Positions 18,852 through 27,746 are shown, numbered from the stretch's first letter. The stretch: DNA of 48,962 nucleotides from Bacteroidales bacterium (GCA_003550725.1 PUKZ01000090.1:1-48962), one strand, 5' to 3'. Numbers and translations: made by a program. The notes: generated from the sequence alone by a model not told the origin.

Positions 18852-19862
18852 ATGGCAATTATTATATTAGGAATTGAGTCATCTTGCGATGATACTTCTG
18901 CTGCGTTAATAAATGAACGCAAAATTCTTGCCAATGTTATTGCAAATCAAGAAGTACACAAAAATTATGGAGGTGTAGTACCTGAATTGGCTTCACGAGC
19001 TCATCAACAAAATATTATTCCTGTCGTTGAATTGGCAATTCGTAAAGCAAAGATACAAAAAAAAGATATAAATGCAATAGCTTTTACTGCTGGACCAGGG
19101 TTATTAGGCTCACTTTTGGTTGGCACATCATTCTCCAAAGCTTTTGCATTAGCACTAAAAATTCCAATTTTGGAAGTAAACCATATGCATGCTCATATCT
19201 TAAGCCATTTTATAGAAAAAAATGATCAGGATCAATTTCCGGACTTTCCTTTCTTGTGTTTGACTGTTTCGGGCGGACATACACAAATTGTTTTGGTTAA
19301 AAGCCATTATAACTTTGAAATAATTGGACAAACTATTGATGATGCAGCAGGTGAAGCTTTTGATAAAGCCGCTAAAATAATGGGGCTGCCATACCCAGGT
19401 GGCCCTTTAATTGACAAATATGCTCAGCAGGGAGATATTAATAAATTTACCTTTCCCCACCCAAATATTCCCAACCTTGATTTTAGCTTTAGTGGCCTTA
19501 AAACTTCTATACTATATTTTTTGAGAGATAAACTTAAACATGACAATAATTTTATAAGAAAAAACATATATGACCTTTGTGCTTCTATACAACACACTAT
19601 TGTTGAAATATTGATGGAAAAACTAAGAACAGCATCACAAAAGACAGGTGTTAAGCAAATTGCAATAGCTGGAGGAGTTTCTGCAAATTCAGGCCTGCGA
19701 AAAGCAATCTACGAAGAAGAAAAAAAGCGAGGATGGCAAGTCTTTATTCCGCCTTTTGAATATTGCACAGATAATGCAGCCATGATTGCAGTAGCAGGTT
19801 ATTATAAATATCTTAAAAAAGATTTTTCTGCCCAGGATGTAACTCCATTTACAAGATATTAA
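18852..19862 (+). CDS. tsaD: tRNA N6-adenosine threonylcarbamoyltransferase
   Basis: 336 aa, a standard TsaD length. The N-terminus (ILGIESSCDDTSAALI) is diagnostic. The metal-binding histidines are in HMHAHILSHF (residues 111-120), and the phosphate-binding loop is at LTVSGGHTQIVLV. The C-terminal motif IAGGVSANSGLR and CTDNAAMIAVAGY complete the active site. TsaD transfers the threonylcarbamoyl group to A37 of ANN-decoding tRNAs, working with TsaB and TsaE encoded elsewhere. The 37-bp gap to tamB leaves no room for two full promoters, so at least one must lie inside the neighbouring gene. Confidence 0.97.
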   Translation: MAIIILGIESSCDDTSAALINERKILANVIANQEVHKNYGGVVPELASRAHQQNIIPVVELAIRKAKIQKKDINAIAFTAGPGLLGSLLVGTSFSKAFALALKIPILEVNHMHAHILSHFIEKNDQDQFPDFPFLCLTVSGGHTQIVLVKSHYNFEIIGQTIDDAAGEAFDKAAKIMGLPYPGGPLIDKYAQQGDINKFTFPHPNIPNLDFSFSGLKTSILYFLRDKLKHDNNFIRKNIYDLCASIQHTIVEILMEKLRTASQKTGVKQIAIAGGVSANSGLRKAIYEEEKKRGWQVFIPPFEYCTDNAAMIAVAGYYKYLKKDFSAQDVTPFTRY

Positions 19863-19917
19863 TAATTCAAAAACACAAATAACGTAATTAAATACTTAAA
19901 AGATAGTTTATAGACTG

Positions 19918-20742
19918 CTAATATTCAATAATTATAAAACGGTCTCCATTTGCCCGATAAGCAGAATTTCTTCGTTTATCGTATCTGTAGTAATCTTCTA
20001 TAGTACCCTTGCCCAGCTGATCTTCAAGAAAGATGTTAAACAAATAATCTACTATATATTCACCGTTTTTATACCCGGCAAAAAAACCCAGGTCAAGCAC
20101 ATCATCAACATCAATTTTGTATGGAGTATATTGATACGTAACTTCCCCTGTACGCCAATTCATTCTAAAATTACCGTCAAACAAATCACTGGTATAATGC
20201 ATGCTAAAAAGAACATTCATTGATCTGTCTGAATTATTTAACTCTGTGAATTCAAACCAGGTATTACTAATAACGTTATTGCGTTCTAACTCTTGTACAT
20301 ATAATACAGTATCAAATTGAGTTTTTTGTTTAAATGTATCGGGATATTCCAGCATTTCTTTCTGGGCTACTGAAAAAACATAAGCTTCATCATCCCCCTG
20401 CAAAAAAGCATCTACAGAATCAGATAAGTAGTAATCAATACCATATTTATCAAGACCCTTTTCCAAACCTTCTACAAAAACTTCATACAAAAGTGAATCA
20501 TCAACATGTTTTAAAAAATGACTTTTTTCCAGTGGATAAACAGTATCATTATCTTTTTTATATTTATCAGGATTATAAGGATAATATGAGAAAAAAATAG
20601 TTGACTTCGACGGAGGAATTATCAATATGGTTTTAGTTTGCTTATAGTCTCCAAAATCTCTTGCTAAACGTTGCACCGGAAAACATGATGTTATAGCAAA
20701 CAATAGAGTAATTACAAATAAAAATATATAAAAATATCTCAT
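19918..20742 (-). CDS. Uncharacterised lipoprotein
   Basis: 274 aa that I do not recognise. It has a clear lipoprotein signal peptide with lipobox I-T-S-C (Cys20), so it is probably anchored to a membrane and faces the periplasm or exterior. The mature part is rich in Tyr, Asp and Phe and starts with a strand (TKTILIIPPSKSTIFFSYYPYN), followed by alpha/beta-looking segments and a conserved-looking C-terminus (GYKNGEYIVDYLFNIFLEDQLG then KRRNSAYRANGDRFII). No Cys pair, catalytic triad or repeat stands out. It is a single gene converging on tsaD with 55 bp between them. Confidence 0.8.
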   Translation of the reverse strand: MRYFYIFLFVITLLFAITSCFPVQRLARDFGDYKQTKTILIIPPSKSTIFFSYYPYNPDKYKKDNDTVYPLEKSHFLKHVDDSLLYEVFVEGLEKGLDKYGIDYYLSDSVDAFLQGDDEAYVFSVAQKEMLEYPDTFKQKTQFDTVLYVQELERNNVISNTWFEFTELNNSDRSMNVLFSMHYTSDLFDGNFRMNWRTGEVTYQYTPYKIDVDDVLDLGFFAGYKNGEYIVDYLFNIFLEDQLGKGTIEDYYRYDKRRNSAYRANGDRFIIIEY

Positions 20743-21021
20743 AAATGCTAATAATGTATCTTGATACGTTTTTTACCTAATTAAACAAAATATTTTAAAT
20801 TATGCTTAATCAAGAAATCTTAAATAATTATAAAATAATAAATCCTATTTAAAACTATTAAAATTGCTTGTTTTCGTTTAATAACAGTCATTACAAAAAA
20901 AGCATCAAAAATTGATCATAAATATAAATTAATTATAACCACTAAAACTTTAACCCTGTTGGATACTTGTTTTCCTTACCCCTCTGGTTTGCAAACAATT
21001 TATCAAACATGGCAGAGACTC

Positions 21022-21119
21022 TAAGCTTGTATTGAACGAAGTGAAATAACTCAAAGAGTTAAATTTCGGAACATTACTCTTCGTGTTTCTTTGAGTTTTT
21101 GTGTCACTTCAACAAGTTT
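21022..21119. repeat. Extended imperfect inverted repeat
   Basis: Three blocks pair in register: CTTGT (21026-21030) with ACAAG (21112-21116), GAAGTGA (21038-21044) with TCACTTC (21104-21110), and AACTCAAAG (21048-21056) with CTTTGAGTT (21089-21097). The central 32 nt is unpaired or weakly paired. The size and style suggest a structured RNA or a degenerate intergenic repeat, not a terminator, since no U-tract follows. Confidence 0.5.
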
Positions 21120-21292
21120 ATTGTATACCTGGTGGCAAGATTAATTTTAATCTTCTGACGCTATGTTATAAAATTGTTATTTTAATAAAAACAAACACCT
21201 AACAAAAATATAATAAATTTAAATGTGGCCATCATTAAAAAACCAGTAGAGGCAATTTTTTTTTCATACAATTTAATACTTAATTTAATTAC

Positions 21293-21324
21293 TTGTTAAC
21301 CGTAAATATTTTTTTTTATTTTTG
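21293..21324 (+). promoter_or_regulatory. Candidate promoter of the trehalose cluster
   Basis: TTG at 21293-21295, a 21-bp spacer and TATTTTTG at 21317-21324 match the Bacteroidota TTG / TAnnTTTG pattern. The predicted start is near 21331, giving a leader of about 47 nt. The gene also has an SD-like AGGATAGGAT just before its ATG. Confidence 0.5.
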
Positions 21325-21377
21325 AAGTATATTAAATAACAACTTTTTATTAATTGATAATTAAAGGATAGGATAAA

Positions 21378-22955
21378 ATGAATTGCAATTCACAAAATTC
21401 AATGAAACATTTTCCGGTTGACTCGCTTATTTTTGATCTTGATGGGGTACTCACTCAAACACGAAAGACTCATAAAGAAGCCTGGAGAGAAATGTTTGAC
21501 AATTTTTTTAAGGAAAACAAGCACAAATATGGCAAGCAAGATTCAGTATCAGAAAACGATTATCAAAATTATATTGATGGTAAGCCGCGTTATCAAGGCG
21601 TAAAAAGCTTTCTTTATTCGCGGAATATTGAATTACCATGGGGTAACACAGATGATCCACCTGGAATGGAAACCGTTTGTGCTCTGGGTAATTTGAAAAA
21701 CGTTTTATTTAATGAGGTTTTGGAGCGTTATGGTGTTGAAATATACGAAGATGCAGTGGAAAAACTTAAAAGCTGGCGCCAACTTGGAATAAAAACTGCT
21801 ATAGTATCTTCGAGTAAGAATTGCAAAAAAATAATTGAAGTTGCAGGCATTGATCATCTCTTTGACACGCGGGTAGATGGCATGGTATCGGAAGAAATAG
21901 GTCTTAGCGGTAAGCCAAATCCTGATATCTTTACAGAAGCGGCTAAGCGCCTGAATGCACGTCCTGAAAACTCAGTGGTTTTTGAAGATGCCATATCCGG
22001 AGTTCAGGCCGGACAAAGCGGCTTTTTTGGACTTGTAGTAGGTATAAACAGGTTTGATAATAAAGATGGATTGCTTAATAATGGAGCTGATATTACCATA
22101 GATAGCTTTTTTGAACTTGATATAACAGATGAGAAATTAATTAAAGAATATTTTTCGCGCCCGGGTAAACCTATATTTCCAGACAATAAAGAAATATTTG
22201 ATATATTTAGCCGAAAAAAGCCAGTAATATTTTTAGATTATGATGGTACCTTGACACCTATTGTATCGCGTCCTGAAGATGCAATCATTTCAAACGAAAT
22301 GAAAGCTACCCTTAAAAGTTTAGCATCAAAATTCACTGTAGCTATTGTAACCGGACGTGATAAAGAAGATGTAGAAAACCTTGTGAACCTTGATGAACTT
22401 ATATATGCAGGCAGTCACGGATATATTATCTCCGGGCCAAATAATCTATTTATGGAACATCCGGATTCAAAAAAAATCATTCCAAAGCTCGATGAAATTC
22501 AAAAAAAGGTGGAAAAAAAGCTTAAGGAAAAAACAGTAGGCACTCAAATAGACAGAAAACGCTATGCTATTGGCATTCATTATCGTAATGCACGGCCGGA
22601 AGATGAGGAAATAGTTTATGATATTGCAAATCAAATACTTGATGAGCACAAAGAACATAAAATAGGAGAAGGTAAAAAAATAGTTGAAATTAAACCAAAT
22701 ATTGACTGGCATAAAGGTAAAGCTGTTGAATGGATTCTTGATGCATTAGAGCTTTCAGAAAAAGATAATATTATACCCATTTTTATTGGTGATGATATTA
22801 CAGATGAAGATGCGTTTAAAACATTGCAGGATAAAGGCATAGGTATAATGGTTGGTAGTCATGGCCAAAAAACATTCGCTACATATTCATTAAAAAACGT
22901 TTTTCAGGTAAGGGAATTTTTTAATAAATTAATTGAATTATATAACAAAAAATAA
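21378..22955 (+). CDS. Fused beta-phosphoglucomutase-like HAD and trehalose-6-phosphate phosphatase
   Basis: 525 aa with two HAD domains. Residues about 14-245 are a beta-phosphoglucomutase-type domain: nucleophile motif D20-L-D22-G-V-L, the cap-domain THKEAWREMF, the Lys motif GKPNPDIF and EDAISGVQAG. Residues about 278-520 are a trehalose-phosphatase domain with an intact D287-Y-D289-G-T, a T-G-R motif (IVTGRDKEDVE) and G-D472-D473-I-T-D-E. The phosphatase makes trehalose from trehalose 6-phosphate; the mutase half would convert beta-glucose 1-phosphate to glucose 6-phosphate. The order resembles the first two domains of mycobacterial OtsB1, whose third, GH65 domain is the next gene here. 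The start is supported by an SD-like AGGA sequence. Confidence 0.9.
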   Translation: MNCNSQNSMKHFPVDSLIFDLDGVLTQTRKTHKEAWREMFDNFFKENKHKYGKQDSVSENDYQNYIDGKPRYQGVKSFLYSRNIELPWGNTDDPPGMETVCALGNLKNVLFNEVLERYGVEIYEDAVEKLKSWRQLGIKTAIVSSSKNCKKIIEVAGIDHLFDTRVDGMVSEEIGLSGKPNPDIFTEAAKRLNARPENSVVFEDAISGVQAGQSGFFGLVVGINRFDNKDGLLNNGADITIDSFFELDITDEKLIKEYFSRPGKPIFPDNKEIFDIFSRKKPVIFLDYDGTLTPIVSRPEDAIISNEMKATLKSLASKFTVAIVTGRDKEDVENLVNLDELIYAGSHGYIISGPNNLFMEHPDSKKIIPKLDEIQKKVEKKLKEKTVGTQIDRKRYAIGIHYRNARPEDEEIVYDIANQILDEHKEHKIGEGKKIVEIKPNIDWHKGKAVEWILDALELSEKDNIIPIFIGDDITDEDAFKTLQDKGIGIMVGSHGQKTFATYSLKNVFQVREFFNKLIELYNKK

Positions 22956-23012
22956 TTTTGCTGTTATTAATTTATTTTATTGTTAAACCATTTTAAAAAT
23001 AAATTTTGGTGT

Positions 23013-25406
23013 ATGAAAGGAACAACAATTATTTATGATAATTTTAATGAACAAGAGCACCCTTTGCAAGAAGCTCTTTGTACACTGGGCAACGGATATA
23101 TTGCTACAAGAGGTGCATTGGAATTAGAGAAAGAAAATGATTATAATTATCCCGGTACGTACCTGGCCGGTGGTTATAATCGTATGAAATCAGAAATAAA
23201 GGGAAAAATAATTGAGAATGAAGATCTTGTAAACTGGCCTAACTGGTTGTATCTTACCTATAAAATTGATGATGAAAAATGGTTTAGCCTTAGTGAGGTT
23301 GAAATTCTTGAATTCAAAACTCATCTCCACCTAAAAGAAGGCATTCTTGAGCGAAGGATGAAGTTCCGTGATGAGAATAAAAAAGAAACAAGTATTATCA
23401 GCCGAAGATTGGTTAGTATGAGTAACTCCCATGTTGCAGCTATACAATGGAAGCTTGTACCTGAAAATTGGTCGGGCAAGCTTACAATCCGCTCCGGTAT
23501 TGACGGTAATGTTATTAATAATAACGTTAAGAGATATAGCGCTCTTAATCAGGATCATATTGAGGTATTGGATAAAAATCATTTTAATAATACAAGTATT
23601 TATTTACTTAGTTGCACTAAGCAATCTAAGATCCGTGTAGCACAAGCCTCAAGGATGCACATATATCGTAATGAAGAAGAGCTGAAAATAAAGCAAACAC
23701 CGGTGGAAGGTAAAGATTTTATTGCGGGAGATTTTGTTATAGAATGCAATAAGAAAGAAACTTATACAATAGAAAAAATTGTTGATTTCTTTACCTCTCG
23801 CGATTTCGCTATTGGCGACCCATTGACCGAAGCAAAGAATTGGATAGAACGCTGTGATTGTTTTGCCGATCTGGAAGAAAGTCATAAAATTTGCTGGAGA
23901 CAAATATGGCATTATAATGATATTAAAATTTATGCAAACGGAAGTTTGGATCAACTGGTATTGCGTTTGCATACGTTTCATTTGTATCAAACAGTTTCGA
24001 GCAACAGCATTGAAAAAGACATTGGAGTACCTGCGCGTGGATGGCATGGTGAAGCATATCGCGGTCATATATTTTGGGACGAACTTTATATGCTGCCGTT
24101 TATTAATTTGCATCATCCTCAAATATCTCGCTCAATGCTGATGTATCGATACCGGCGTTTGCCTGAAGCTCGTCATGCTGCAAAAGAAGCGGGTTTTAGA
24201 GGAGCAATGTTCCCATGGCAAAGCGGAAGTAATGGCCGGGAAGAAACTCAAAAACTACACCTTAACCCCCGATCGGGCAGATGGTTGCCAGATGTTTCTC
24301 GACTACAATATCATGTCAATGCAGCTATTCCATTTAATGTGTGGCACTATTATCAAAGTACAGCAGATATTGATTTTCTTATGTCACATGGTGCTGAAAT
24401 AGTATTGTCAACAGCTTTGTTCTGGTCAAGCGTTACCAAGTTTAATAAAGAACGTGGCAGATATGAGATACACGGGATAATGGGTCCTGACGAATACCAC
24501 ACCCGATACCCCGGCGCAGAAAAGGCAGGACTGAATAATAACGCTTATACAAACATTATGGCTGTGTGGGTGATACAACATGCTCTTGAAATAATGGAGC
24601 TTGTTGGAGAAAACTGTTGTAAAGACATGGAAAGAACTATTGGATTCACCGACGATGATATCAAAAAATGGAAAGATATTATAAAAAAAATGTATGTCCC
24701 TATTGATGAGAATAATATCATCATGCAGTTTGAAGGATATGAGAAACTTAAAGAACTTGACTGGGATTATTATCATAAAAACTATGGCAAAGCCTTACGC
24801 CTGGATCGTATTCTTGAAAGTGAAGGAGACTCATGTAATTATTACAAGGCAAGCAAACAGGCTGATGTTTTGATGTTGTTTTACCTTTTTTCAAAAGAAG
24901 AATTGTCAAAAATATTCAATAACCTTGGTTATGAATTTACCCCTGATATTATATCAAAAAACATAGAATATTATCGTAAAAGAACAGCTCATGGTTCTAC
25001 ACTTAGCCAGGTAATACACTCATGGGTATATTCACGTTTACACCGTGAGGAATCGTGGAATCGGTTTCGTGAAGCATTGATGAGTGACTTTAAGGATATT
25101 CAGGGTGGTACTACCCACGAGGGTATCCACCTGGGCGCAATGGCCGGTACACTTGATATTATTCAAAGGTGTTATACAGGCTTAGAAATCAGAGATGATG
25201 TACTATGGTTTAACCCACATCTTCCAAATGATATTAAGTCTATAAGTTTCCGTTTACACTATCGCGGACATTGGATAAAACTTGAAATAGACCATGAAAC
25301 AATTAATATTGAGTTTGATAAGGGATGGGCAAATCCTGTAACAATTGGTGTAGCAGGAGATACTTATCACTTTGAAACCAGTGATAGAAAAGAAATTAAA
25401 CTATAA
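23013..25406 (+). CDS. Glycoside hydrolase family 65 disaccharide phosphorylase (probably trehalose phosphorylase)
   Basis: 797 aa from the ATG at 23013; a TTG at 22980 would add 11 residues with no family match. The N-terminal domain begins in the usual way (YDNFNEQEHPLQEALCTLGNGY...TRG). The (alpha/alpha)6 catalytic domain includes DIGVPARGWHGEAYRGHIFWD and the general acid Glu494 in GPDEYH, and the C-terminal domain has the GTTHEGIHLGAMAGTLD segment. Family enzymes are inverting phosphorylases that release beta-glucose 1-phosphate from trehalose, maltose, kojibiose or trehalose 6-phosphate. The neighbours favour trehalose or trehalose 6-phosphate, with the fused mutase next door consuming the product. 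It is in the same frame as the preceding gene, 57 bp away. Confidence 0.9.
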   Translation: MKGTTIIYDNFNEQEHPLQEALCTLGNGYIATRGALELEKENDYNYPGTYLAGGYNRMKSEIKGKIIENEDLVNWPNWLYLTYKIDDEKWFSLSEVEILEFKTHLHLKEGILERRMKFRDENKKETSIISRRLVSMSNSHVAAIQWKLVPENWSGKLTIRSGIDGNVINNNVKRYSALNQDHIEVLDKNHFNNTSIYLLSCTKQSKIRVAQASRMHIYRNEEELKIKQTPVEGKDFIAGDFVIECNKKETYTIEKIVDFFTSRDFAIGDPLTEAKNWIERCDCFADLEESHKICWRQIWHYNDIKIYANGSLDQLVLRLHTFHLYQTVSSNSIEKDIGVPARGWHGEAYRGHIFWDELYMLPFINLHHPQISRSMLMYRYRRLPEARHAAKEAGFRGAMFPWQSGSNGREETQKLHLNPRSGRWLPDVSRLQYHVNAAIPFNVWHYYQSTADIDFLMSHGAEIVLSTALFWSSVTKFNKERGRYEIHGIMGPDEYHTRYPGAEKAGLNNNAYTNIMAVWVIQHALEIMELVGENCCKDMERTIGFTDDDIKKWKDIIKKMYVPIDENNIIMQFEGYEKLKELDWDYYHKNYGKALRLDRILESEGDSCNYYKASKQADVLMLFYLFSKEELSKIFNNLGYEFTPDIISKNIEYYRKRTAHGSTLSQVIHSWVYSRLHREESWNRFREALMSDFKDIQGGTTHEGIHLGAMAGTLDIIQRCYTGLEIRDDVLWFNPHLPNDIKSISFRLHYRGHWIKLEIDHETINIEFDKGWANPVTIGVAGDTYHFETSDRKEIKL

Positions 25407-25422
25407 AAAAATATAATTATGA

Positions 25423-25473
25423 AGCCCTCATTAACCAAAAGTATATAAAAGAATATGTATAACCATGAGGGCT
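25423..25473 (+). repeat. Hairpin between the GH65 and trehalose synthase genes
   Basis: AGCCCTCAT (25423-25431) and ATGAGGGCT (25465-25473) pair perfectly over 9 bp around a 33-nt AT-rich loop. It lies 16 bp after the GH65 stop and 80 bp before the synthase start. No U-run follows, so it is more likely an mRNA stability or processing element than a terminator. Confidence 0.45.
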
Positions 25474-25553
25474 CTACGGACTTAGAACTGCAAACGCATA
25501 CATTGATAAAAGTAATTTATTAGAAATCAGTACTTTAAATACATTTTTCAGAA

Positions 25554-27746
25554 ATGAAATTAATAATTGTATCTAATCGCCTACCGGTTTCGGTTAAAAA
25601 AGAAGGTAATGAATTTAAATTTACCAAAAGTGCCGGAGGATTGGTTTCAGGAATGAGCGATTTTCTGAACGGTTTGGGTAAATCAAAAACCGATATTACT
25701 GAATATGTATGGATGGGTTGGCCGGGTACAACAATTGATAAAGAAGACGAAGATTCTATACGTAATAAAGTTCAGAAAGAATATAATGCATCTCCCGTGT
25801 TTTTTTCAAAAAGCTTGATGGATAAAGTTTATTATGGCTTTTGTAACAGAACCATCTGGCCTTTGTTTCATTATTTCCCAAATTATGCCAGTTTTGAAAA
25901 TGAATATTGGGACGAATATAAAAAGCTGAATCAAATCTTCTGTGACGAGGTACTCAAAGTAATACAACCCGGAGATATCGTGTGGGTGCATGATTACCAC
26001 CTGATGTTATTACCTGCCATGTTGCGCGATAAAATAGATAATCCCATAGGTTTTTTTCTGCATATACCATTTCCCTCATATGAAATGTATCGTTTATTTC
26101 CCAAAGAAAGCCGTGACGGTATTTTAGAAGGATTACTAGGGGCTGATCTTATAGGCTTTCATACTCATGATTATGCCCAGTATTTTTTACGTACAATACT
26201 AAGAATCCTGGGAATAGAAAATTATATGGGCACTATCGATCTTCCCGACAGGGTAATCAAGGTTGGGACCTTCCCTATGGGTATTGAGTTTGAAAAGTTT
26301 AATAAAATGGATGTATCTCCTAATGATTCTAAAAAGCCCGGACCTGATCAACCTAAAATAGTACTCTCGGTAGACCGTCTTGATTATACAAAAGGTATTA
26401 TAAACCGTTTGCAAGGCTTTGAAATGTTCTTGAGAAACAACCCCGAATGGCACGGGAAAATCTTTATGAACATGATTTTGGTTCCATCACGAACAGGGGT
26501 TACTGCTTATAACCAAATCAAGAGAAGACTGGATGAGTTAGTAGGAAATATTAATGGCAATTATGGCACTATAAAATGGACTCCAATAATTTATCAATAT
26601 ACTTCATTGGCGCATAAGGAACTTATAGCTCAATACAGAATGAGTGCCGTCTCTTTGATCACACCTCTGAGAGATGGAATGAATTTAGTGGCTAAAGAAT
26701 ACATTGCATCATTGCAAGATCAAACAGGAGTGCTTATCTTGAGCGAACTTACGGGAGCAGCAAAAGAGCTTAGTGAAACAATAATAATCAATCCAAATAA
26801 TATTAATGAAATTGCCGAAGGTATTGAAGAAGCACTTAAAACACCGGAAGAAGAACAAATATATCGCAACAACCTTATGCAAAAACGGCTAAAACGTTAT
26901 AATGTAACCTTTTGGGCAAATGATTTTGTTAACACACTGCTTGATATATACAAGGAAACAAAAATCACAGGTGAGAAAAAAATTCTTAAACCGGAAATTG
27001 TTAACAACATACTTAATAATTATCATAATGCTAAAAATAAAATTATTATCCTTAATTATGACGGAACTCTTGTGCCTTTCGTTAAAAAACCGGAAGACGC
27101 CTTCCCGGGTGCAGATTTACATAAACTAATAGAAAACATTAATAAAAAAGAAAAAACAGACATTGTTATAATTAGTGGTCGCAGTAAAGATCAATTAGAT
27201 GGATGGTTGGGTAAAACCAAAGTTAATTTAACGGCAGAACATGGTGTATGGATTTGTGATGCCGATAAAAAGGAATGGGAACTTTTTAAACCCCTCTCTA
27301 ATGAATGGAAAGAAGAAATAATGCCAATACTCGAAATGTACACCGATAGATTACCCGGATCTTTTATTGAAGAAAAAGAATATTCAGTTTCATGGCATTA
27401 TCATAAGGCTGATATATGGCAATCATCTTTCCTTGTTAAAGAAGTTAGCGATTACTTGCTTTCTATGACAACTAACATAGGGGTACAGGTTTTGCATGGC
27501 AAAAAAGTTATTGAGGTAAGCAATTCCGGAATAAATAAAGGAGAGCTGGCTATGCATTGGGTATCTAAAAAGGATTACGATTTTATATTGGCAATTGGTG
27601 CAGGATGGTCTGATGAACTATTGTTTAAGACACTACCGGAACATGCATGGACAATGAGAGTTGGAAAGCTTAGAACAGATGCAAAGTATGTTTTGAAAAA
27701 ACAAGAAAATGTTATTGAATTATTGAAAACAATTGAGAAAAAATAA
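25554..27746 (+). CDS. Trehalose-6-phosphate synthase fused to a degenerate trehalose-phosphatase domain
   Basis: 730 aa. Residues 1-465 are a GT20 synthase (OtsA-like): SNRLPVS at the start, KSAGGLVSGM, WVHDYHLMLLPAMLR, VDRLDYTKGI, and the donor-site segment SLITPLRDGMNLVAKEY. It joins UDP- or ADP-glucose to glucose 6-phosphate. Residues about 490-728 are a trehalose-phosphatase fold, but the nucleophile motif reads N501-Y-D503-G-T and the metal motif GDDxTDE reads G682-A-G-W-S-D-E. The nucleophile and both Asp of the pair are therefore missing, so phosphatase activity is not expected. SGR and HGKKVIEV motifs remain. The active phosphatase of the cluster is the one encoded at 21378-22955. 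Confidence 0.94.
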   Translation: MKLIIVSNRLPVSVKKEGNEFKFTKSAGGLVSGMSDFLNGLGKSKTDITEYVWMGWPGTTIDKEDEDSIRNKVQKEYNASPVFFSKSLMDKVYYGFCNRTIWPLFHYFPNYASFENEYWDEYKKLNQIFCDEVLKVIQPGDIVWVHDYHLMLLPAMLRDKIDNPIGFFLHIPFPSYEMYRLFPKESRDGILEGLLGADLIGFHTHDYAQYFLRTILRILGIENYMGTIDLPDRVIKVGTFPMGIEFEKFNKMDVSPNDSKKPGPDQPKIVLSVDRLDYTKGIINRLQGFEMFLRNNPEWHGKIFMNMILVPSRTGVTAYNQIKRRLDELVGNINGNYGTIKWTPIIYQYTSLAHKELIAQYRMSAVSLITPLRDGMNLVAKEYIASLQDQTGVLILSELTGAAKELSETIIINPNNINEIAEGIEEALKTPEEEQIYRNNLMQKRLKRYNVTFWANDFVNTLLDIYKETKITGEKKILKPEIVNNILNNYHNAKNKIIILNYDGTLVPFVKKPEDAFPGADLHKLIENINKKEKTDIVIISGRSKDQLDGWLGKTKVNLTAEHGVWICDADKKEWELFKPLSNEWKEEIMPILEMYTDRLPGSFIEEKEYSVSWHYHKADIWQSSFLVKEVSDYLLSMTTNIGVQVLHGKKVIEVSNSGINKGELAMHWVSKKDYDFILAIGAGWSDELLFKTLPEHAWTMRVGKLRTDAKYVLKKQENVIELLKTIEKK

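Larger units (their letters stand above)
20743..21377. other. 635-bp gene-free region upstream of the trehalose cluster
   Basis: No ORF or RNA gene recognised. It contains an extended inverted repeat (21022-21119) and, near its right end, the best promoter candidate of the window (21293-21324). Confidence 0.55.

Noticed and set aside
18815-18934. Longer TamB start overlapping tsaD
   Set aside because: It would overlap tsaD by 83 bp and put 40 residues before the membrane helix; the ATG at 18814 gives a normal anchor.
22980-23012. TTG start for the GH65 gene
   Set aside because: The ATG at 23013 precedes the conserved N-terminus directly; the 11 extra residues look like spacer.
23649-24141. 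Overlapping ORFs on both strands inside the GH65 gene
   Set aside because: The GH65 frame has strong family motifs; the others are compositional shadows.
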